A DNA stretch of 64,000 nucleotides from Heterobilharzia americana (Eukaryota; Platyhelminthes; Trematoda; Strigeidida; Schistosomatidae), in the NCBI GenBank assembly GCA_944470555.2, contig OX104129.1, positions 65,899,747-65,963,746 of the forward strand, in the 5' to 3' direction. The first letter of the stretch is position 1. Each line of letters starts with the position of its first letter. Below, piece after piece: positions 14,301 through 23,926 of the stretch. The notes under the pieces were generated by a model. It was not told the origin of the DNA. It did not search any database and saw nothing but the letters and a program-made list of their open reading frames with translations. The position numbers were made by a program, and so were the translations under genes.

Positions 14301-15646
14301 ATGTCGATGGAGACCAATCAATTCGGTTCAGTCAACGACCGGATAATACCAACAACACCATATAAAAATAGCATAGATTTACAATGATCAACTTTGAATG
14401 GGCGGTAAACAGTGAAGTTGAAGACAAAAATTGATTCTTAGAAAAGCTGTCTAGTGCGTCCAGTTTTTCAATGGCTCTGCGGTTGATGTATGTTCATGAT
14501 AAAATCACTAAAAAGCCACCGAGAAACCAGTAATAAAAAAAATAAACCAGATAGAGGAATTTAATCACATGGGAGAGAAAGACTGAGGTCAGCAACTAAT
14601 GCAGAGGTTTTTATGACCCATAATGAGCTAGTTCGACAATCCAAAAGTTATGAGTCTCCGAAAATCAGCAGTCAATAACTTTATGACTCGCTATTTATAA
14701 CCTTACCTTACTCAATCCTTTTTAACACTACTGCACATTACATACCCCCTGAAATGTTAATCCCCCTGCGAGACACGATACAAACAAAGCCCAAAAAGCA
14801 CCAATTATGTAGTGAAGTTATGACTTGAAAGTCTCCCTAAAGATGAAAAGTTTATTTCATTTTTTTGCAGTAAAAGAAGTTGTCAATAATCTGTTACATA
14901 AATTATTCTTTACCGAAATCACAGATAATGAAAACAAGTCAACACCAGTAAAGTTTAAAACTGGTCAATTAAGACTCTGTCATCATACACCACATCATTA
15001 TGATAAGCAAGAAGTATGAAACCCCGCCGTGACATCCGTTAATCTATTAAAGGTCGAATGGACTGCATTGCAGTTTGCTCTGTTCTACTAAACGGTTGCG
15101 AAAAAGGGTAGAGTAAATAAGAAAGCCTCGTGTTTGACTGCAGTTGCCTTCGCAACATAGGCCGAGTGTTGTAATGTCATCACATCAGTAATGTAGAAGT
15201 CAGGTATAGAGCCTTAGGGAGGACAGGAAAGTCAATTGATGAGGTTGGGTCAGGTAACCAGGACATGTGTTAAGCACGCTTCGTTATACAGTGTTATGTG
15301 AAGTGAATTCATGCCGACAAAAAGCTGTGGGTGAACAGACTAGAACATGTCATCAACTCATGAAATCTTCAACTGTTGGTCCGAGTCGTGTGGGGGAATG
15401 TAGACCTCCCGATTGGAGTTCACATGACAACTGAAATCAGTGGCCGGGAACTCTAGGTGTCATGGCTCAAAATCGATCTCAGTGGCCTAAATGCATCCAC
15501 ACATTGAATTCAGCACTTTCTTACTTCTCCTTGTTATCTTTTCACGACTTTCTATAACTCCGTTTTCAGCTTTATGTTTCATTTTCGTGCCTTCTCGCTT
15601 GATATGCTGATATGAGGTGTAGTGACTAAGACCGTTACGCAGTAAC

Positions 15647-15724
<78 letters not shown>

Positions 15725-18700
15725 GGACCAAGCATAATCAGCCCTGCAGTGGTCAGAACTACTTATTATACTTGACATTAACACGTCAGAGTAGTGTCAG
15801 TCAATAAAAGGGAACACAAAGAAATGAAAAACAATCCCTATCAGTAGTCATGAAAGAAAATGTCAACAAAAATGTAATAAGAAAATGAAAATATACCATA
15901 ACAAGACCATCTAAGATTTAGGTCAACCTGAAAAGTGTGTTCGCGATTCTGTGATAAATTTTGCCATATACCCATTTACAGTTCAGACTATAAACTTCAA
16001 TGGAACTACATTAAACTCATTGATTCAAACCAGTAGTCTGAGATTTTATAGACTGATATAGTACCTTTGTCGAACTAGTTAATGCCCTTTCCCAAACTAT
16101 ATCAGCGCAAACTAAAATATTACCCTTTCTTAGATGGTGGCTAAATATACGTAACACATGTCCTAGGAATCGAATAATCTACATCCAACTTCTGCATTTC
16201 TCACATGATAATCCCACCACATACAAGCTATGCTAGAAAAGAGACAATAACTAAAAATCAGAAGCCTCTGTAAATTCCCGATGTTCATTGATCACGTTTC
16301 TCAATCATATAGAACGACAGTTGAATACCCAAAACCTCCTAAAGGTGACCTCTTTTGAAGTTTACTGTGATGATTTTATCCAGTAAAAAGCTGGTACAGT
16401 TACTGAATTGTGCAAAATAGACAACGAGACGTTTTCAGAAAAACGTATAAAAACGGATTAACTTACTGAATGATTAGCTCTAGAATTTGCACCATAAATT
16501 TTAGTTGAAAAACTATGAAGTTGGTCAATGGCACATAACAGTTGGTAAGCGATCCAACGTTTATCTTCAATACACAAAAATGGTCGAGTGCATAGACGAT
16601 CAGCTAATGACTGGTCAATAAAGTCTCTGATAAGCACTCCACAGCGTTCAGTAATATATGATCTAAACGAAGGATTAAAAGTAATATTTGACCATATTTT
16701 ATAAGTTACAATCAGTTACTCATCAAAACAATAGTAGTGGTGACTGAATTAAATTCCATTTCGGTATTATTTGCTTGGTTAACAGTGAAACTGAAGACCC
16801 AAATTTCGCCAAACTAAAGACTCATCAACTAGATTTACCTGATTTCGATGATGTTTCCACAGAGATTTGAACCTAGCATTTATTGCTTCAAATTGCAAAA
16901 GGCTATCCAACTAGAAGAAACACTTCTTGTGCAACGGATATCAATTATTGTTTTCAGATACTGAGATTTCAGGTCCTTCATCTTTTTGGAGTGCGTTTAT
17001 TGACTTAGGTGTGCAATCTATTACGGTGACCTCAAAATTGCTGTGACTAACATTTTGATCCTATCCGAAAATTATGGTAAAACTGAGTTGACCGTGGAAA
17101 GATGCTCTTCTGGCAAGAGAGCCAACTTGACATAATGACTGCGAACATCAGTCTAGACAGTGAAGAAAAATATTCCTTGTAACTGTTTGTGATTATTCTA
17201 CAACCTTCGACATTTGATTGTTGATGTCTCATAGTTGGGCCTGGCGACCGTTTTATCTACTATCTCTACTTCTTTATGGCCATTGAAGGTGGAAGACATG
17301 AGAAGGCCGGCTTCAGGTGTTTGACCACCGTTGGCTTCGCAGTATAAGACGTATTCCATGGTGTCACCACGTGAGTAATACAGAAGTTAGATGTAGAGTT
17401 TTAGGGAGAAGAGGTAAATCAGTTGACACGGTTGTGAACCTTCATCGACTGAGATGGTTGGGACACGTACTACGTATGCCTAATCACCGATTGCCTCGTT
17501 ACACAATGTTGGCTGAGGTGGGTTCAGGCTGGAAAAAGGCCCGAGGTGGCCAGACTAAAACATGGCACCGATGCATGAAGTCTCTGACTGTTGGTTGAAG
17601 CCATGTGGGGCGATGCAGACTAGTTGGTTGGGGTCGGCGGGACAAGAGGAACCAGTGGTTGGAGACTCTAGGTGATATGACTCGGAACCGATGTCAGTGG
17701 CCCAGATGTATGGACGCATTATCCTCATCTTAACGCTGTACCGAATCTTACCATTTTCTCATTCTTCCTTCCTCTCTTTTAGTACTTTATATTTCTTATG
17801 AATGAAGTTTTCTTTCCTTCTTAATCTTGCACTTCACTGCCTTTTTACTTGATGTACTGATATGAGGTGTGGCAAATCGGACCGTTAGGCAGTAATGCCT
17901 GGTCCTATGTTGACTTGGATGATGGTTATGATAGATGGATAAATAAGCAAGCTTCACAATAAAATGCCAACAATCAAGTATTCAAGCTGAAGGGATACAA
18001 GACATTTTATCCACAGATACAAAACTCCACCAAAAATTATATATCAGTCAGACGGACAGAAATATAAAACGCTTCACCCGCTCAACTCATATTTCGCAAC
18101 ATTACAGAAAGAAAGAAAAAAGGATGTTGGCAGAGACTAGAATATTCAGAAATCGAGAAGAGTGCAAAGAAAACAAGCAAATGATGGGCAATCAATCAAT
18201 CATTATCAACATAGGACCAGGCATTACTGCGTAACGGTCCCAGTTGCCACACCTCATATCAGTACATCAAGTAAAAAGGTAGTGAGGTGAAGGATGAAGA
18301 TAAGAGAAAGCAGTCAAAAGAAATAAAGTACGGGAAGAAAGAAAGGAAGAATGACAGAATGGTGAGACTCGATGTAGCGTCGTTAAGATGAGGATAATGT
18401 GTGTATACATCTGCGCCACTCACATCGCTTCTCAGCCATATCACATAGAGTCTCCAGCCACTGGTTCCTCTTGTCCCGCCGACCCCAACCAACTAGTCTG
18501 CATCGCCCCACATGGCTTCAACCAACAGTCAGAGACTTCATGCATCGGTGCCATGTTTTAGTCTGGCCACCTCGGGCCTTTTTCCAGCCTGAACCCACCT
18601 CAGCCAACATTGTGTAACGAGGCAATCGGTGATTAGGCATACGTAGTACGTGTCCCAACCATCTCAGTCGATGAAGGTTCACAACCGTGTCAACTGATTT

Positions 18701-21700
18701 ACCTCTTCTCCCTAAAACTCTACATCTAACTTCTGTATTACTCAGGTGGTGACACCACGGAATATGTCCTATACTACGAAGCCAACGGTGGTCAAACACC
18801 TGAAGCCAGCCTTCTCATGTCTTCCACCTTCAATGGTCATGTTTCACAGCCATACAGTAGAACAGAGCGGACTGCTGTGCAGTACACGCGACCCTTAATA
18901 GACAAACGAATATCACGGCGGCACCATAGGTGGCGTAAATTGGCAGAAGCCAATAGAGCCTTTTGTATCCATGCAGAAATCTCATCGGCAACTAACCCAC
19001 CAGGGCTGGTCCTACTTCCCAGGTTAGTGAAGTGGTCAACACACTCAACCACTTCACTCTCTACTGTTAACCGCGGTACCGCTGAAGACCAGTCCTGGAG
19101 CAAAAATTTGCATTTGGGGGGTGAGGACCGCATCCCAAACATTCTAAAATTCCCACTCAAAGTGTTCAGAAGACTCGGCATCTTGTCAGTGTCTTCACCT
19201 AACAGGACTATGTCATCTGCATATTCTAGATCTAACGAAAATTCTCCTGTGATTGGGTCAACGTCTGTGTAATTAGGTGACGAGAGGGAAACCTCCATAA
19301 GAATATCTGTGATAAAATTAAATAAGAATGGAGATAGTGGGCATCCTTGACGGACACCACTCGATGAGTATAGCTCCATGGACAACTCGTCATAGGCTCT
19401 AACATGCCCACAAGTGTTCGAGTAGAGAGCTTTCAATAAGGCGATGTACTTACTAGGCACGCCTTTCAGTGACAGACATTGCCATAAGACTTCTCGATCA
19501 ATGGGGTTGAATGACGCCTTCAGGTCGGGAAATACAGCTATTATCGGGCGTCTGTAAGCATGCTTATGTTCCACGACCTGGCGCATTGTGAATATTTGGT
19601 CAATACACCCACGACAGGTCTAAAGCCTGCCTGGTTTTCTCGGGCTTGCTGTTCTCGAGCTCCACTCAGGCGTCGGAGGATTATAGAACCTAGGATTTTG
19701 GACACTATGTTCGTCAGGCTGATTCCTCTGTGGTTATCACAAGAGGACTTCTCGCCTGTCTTGAAGACTGGGATGATGAGTGACTTAGACCAGTCGGAGG
19801 GGATTGTATTTGATTCCCATATACTAGCTAACACTTCTTTTAACCTGACTAAGAGCACTCTACCACCATTCTTGTATACCTATGCAGGTAGTCCGTCTGG
19901 TCCTGCTGCCCTTCATCGTTTCAGGTCACCTACCGCTTTCTCAACTTCTTCGAGTGTTGGGGGCCTATATCTATGTCCCATTCAGGATCCGACTGGATAG
20001 CGGGCAATGTAATGGACAATAAAATATGACAAGTTTTTCGAAGAACCGCGACCGTTACCAAGAATTTCCATTCACCGACCACTGACATCCTCCTGAGGGT
20101 CCCAGTCAGGTATTCCACAATCCTCCGTATGGCTTAGATAAACGTTTTGTTAGTAATAATACACAATGTTGCTTTTAAAAACCGTCAATTACATAGTGTA
20201 CACAACTGTGGTGTTTCAACGTTTTTCTTTTCTCTGGATTAGTGATTATGGTTCCCTATCTCACAATATTGATTTCTGTGTTAACGAGAGACCCGCTTTA
20301 CTTCCAATGAACTAAAATATGCTTAAATTTCCATCACAGGTTTTCATTTTGGCATTTTAGGTGGTAAGTAATCACAATGAGAGACTGACGAAATGAAATG
20401 GTGCCATGTTATTCTGTTCAAATAGTTATTCTTGATCACTTCGATTTGAGAAAGAGCAAAATGTGTAGGAAAGTCTTTATGACATGCCTCGTCTTATATG
20501 AAAGAGGAAAGTTTTTGATAGGAACTATATAATTTTCAGTGGCAGATAAACCGTTATTAAATTCTTTTTGTCAGGTATGCGTAACTGGCTTTATTATTAT
20601 TACTACCAGTATTACCAAATTATTGTGCCTGAAAATGAACAGTCGCGGGTCGAATAATTCAGTGGTAACGTCTCTGACTGCAGGACTGGACGACGCGGAT
20701 TCGAATCTCAGGCGGGAAATCAGCTCCGTAGAGGCTGCAGATTCGCCTTGTGACGAGTGTCAAAAAGCACGGAACGTAGGTTCAGGGCTTCCTGCTGATC
20801 GCCTCCACCCAATTAACATGCGTAAGTTCGTCGGATTATCAAGTACTAATAATTCCGTATTTTATCAAAAAATATTAGCTGGAATAAATCAACCATTATC
20901 ATTTCTATGAATTACGATTGACCACGCAATATAAACATTATGCTACGCTCGGGTAGATATGCAATAAAAGAACTCGGAACCTTGTTTTCTGAGTCTTAAT
21001 GCAGCCGTTAATAAGTAACAAGGAAGAAAGAGCAGGAACGAGGTGAACGAGATCATTACCGCTCTGAACAGATGACGCACAAAGCGCTGACCTTGCTGGT
21101 CATCCATTCAGCCAGCGAGTTTCGGGAGCTGAATTCCGAGCTCGTCAGAAACTTGAAATTCTTACAACGGCGTGATTAAAAGTATCAGGTTTCCCGGCCT
21201 TTCTGAGAAATATTCGTATTTCCCAACGATCGTAGTCTTCATTTTAAAGTTTACACTATGTATAAGATGAAAATTTGAGTGAATACATAATTTCGTTCAA
21301 GTTTCAATAAACCTCATCCTTAAATGCAATATTTCAAACAAGAGAACATCCAAACATCAAATGGTTATATGGATTTGAAGGCTCACAAACCGTCCTTAAC
21401 GAAAAGATCTATAATCAGAGCATTTTTTGCCGCCAATCTTGAAATGATATTCTCCTGTCAGAAACTCATTCATCAGTACGCAAAGGATAAGCTGGAGCAT
21501 TGAACCACATCAATAGATGTGTGTCAGTTTACCTGCTTCTGAGAGGTCGAGTACATAGGTCGTACCCTGAGCCAGCTTATGAAACGCGCTCGCAAACCCT
21601 AGCTGACAAGGGGAGAACGGAAACGCATCTTCAGCTCTGTAACAGAACATTTAGTAAACTCAAGAAACTTGGCTTCTCTCGGTAAGTCCTTCAAAATTTT

Positions 21701-23860
21701 GTACAAAGTGCGACCAGCCACTTGAAAGGAATGAGGTTAAGACATCTGGGTACAGCTGAAGTATTAACAATTCCAAAGTTCACGCCATCATTATGAGTCC
21801 AGAAGAAGTATGGACAACCTCTTCTTTTACCATGGTCATCGTAGAAGAAAGTTCGTTCCAGATGATTCCCTTATCGCGTAACTATTTTTGATTTAGTAAT
21901 CATTTTGTTTACTTACTCATTTTAAACGCCTAGAGACACTGAGTAACTTTTCTTTGTCAGGCAATTCATATTCACCTTTGATCAGCAATCACTTTGGAAT
22001 GTTCTATCCCCTCTACTATATATTTATGAATGTAAAGCTAAGAGAATGATGTCGTCGAAAAGAAAAACTTTTTTTTCGCTGCAATCATCTGTCATCTCCT
22101 ATGTTCAAATGGGTTTGTCTCGATATTTGAAATTATCAAAATATTATGGGTTAAAAAGTTTTTACGCTTACGTGCTGAAAAATAGCAAATTGTAACCAGA
22201 GTTAATACGATGACAATAAGGCAACATAATAGCCTGATAACGCCATAATAATTGCGATACATTTGGATTAGGGAATATTTTCACTACAAGTGAACGAGGA
22301 TTATTACCATCAACACATCTAGGAAATAAAAAGTTAGAAGGATACACTAAGACTAGATTTCTAAGTTTCAATAAGTAAGTGCATAAGTTAAAGTTGTCAC
22401 ATGTCTAAATAACATAGAGAAGTGGGAATCTGCTAAGGATGTCTATATCCCTTATATTACATACTTACAGGCTTGGGTGTATTCGAACTTGGTTATTCGC
22501 GCTCTTTTCTCACACATGGGTCATATTTTGTATGACCAACTATTGTTCTGATTGGTTCCTGTCTCTTTAAATGTACTAATTATCCCTTGTCTTTCAAGGT
22601 CAGTGTAAACTGTATAAATAGGGTCCGTTTTCATTCATAAACGTTTTCAGTCCAAGATACTATAAACTAATGTGGTTCCCAGCCTTTTGATTTCTCTTCG
22701 CGAATCACTTGGGTTGCGTTGTCTCAGCCCTTGACTACCAAACGTTAAGCATTTCCGTTCGTTCTCACAACTCCAGATCATAACAGAATCAGTACAAACA
22801 ATCAAATAAAGAGAAAGTAGATGTAGGAAAAATGATCTGCGCACGCTGATTGGTGTGTTTACTGTTAAGATATTTAAGTTGTTAGCGTTAACTTAGACCT
22901 GTATGGATCAACACTGGCTAGGATTACCGATTCCATGGTACCAAAAAAATGCTAACCTGGAGACTACTATTACAATCTATTTTCGAAATGTACATCCAAC
23001 AGCTTAAAAAATTGAATTTTGGATCAGTAGTGTTAACTCTCATCTTCCGACCAATAATTTATTCGTTCGAAACTTCCGCTCACCTGCTTAAACTGATTTG
23101 GATACGAGCATTATCCCGTCATCATACAACAGGCACAATACATAGCCTAGTAAAAAAAAACCACACAATAGAACACCATACGCCTACACCACTATAAACG
23201 CATTCTTCTATCATCATTTGGACCTTCAACTGTTGGAGCATCCTGTCGGAAATGATAAGTAAATATGAGTAACATAATAGTGTTGATGGATCCAGTAAGG
23301 TAACTGAAGTAGGCAACGTACTTAATTAGTGAACGGTACATAATCCAATAAGCTGTGAATGTATAACCTTAAGGAAGACATAGCTCATACAAAAGGAACC
23401 TGAAACATATTCAAATTACCTTCAATACACTAAGACGTTACATTTTGTTTAAAAATATTAGAACGTTGTTTGCATGATTTTTGAACGGGGAATTATAATA
23501 AATTGAAAATGGAATCCCAAACCTATGTTTGTACGTCTATCTGTTATAATGTGTAATAAGATTGCCCTAAATTCTCTAAGCCACTGATAACCAATTGTGT
23601 TACACCGAAGTTTCGACAAAAAGCACGTGAACCAACGTCTAAATACCAGATTGGTTGAACAGGCGAAAACCAATAGGATAGATCATTCTAGAAAGGGTAA
23701 GAAATAGTCAGGGCCATTGTGAATATATATATAAACCGTTGTATTTTGTATATATTTCGACGTTGCAATATACCTTCTGTTATCTTACCGCCATTTCCGA
23801 ATACCGAGGAACTGAGTGACCATCATTGGTGGAATCTGTCTACTCTCTCTCTCTCTCTCT

Positions 23861-23926
<66 letters not shown>

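Noticed and set aside
18817..20000. Plus-strand frames of 146-151 codons
   Set aside because: They are antisense to the RTE-A reverse transcriptase, whose motifs are on the minus strand.
21115..21155. Minus-strand CTGACGA...CGAAAC, resembling another hammerhead core
   Set aside because: The spacing is right, but the sequence between the boxes does not form a helix closing next to both of them, and no cleavage triplet is evident after a stem III.
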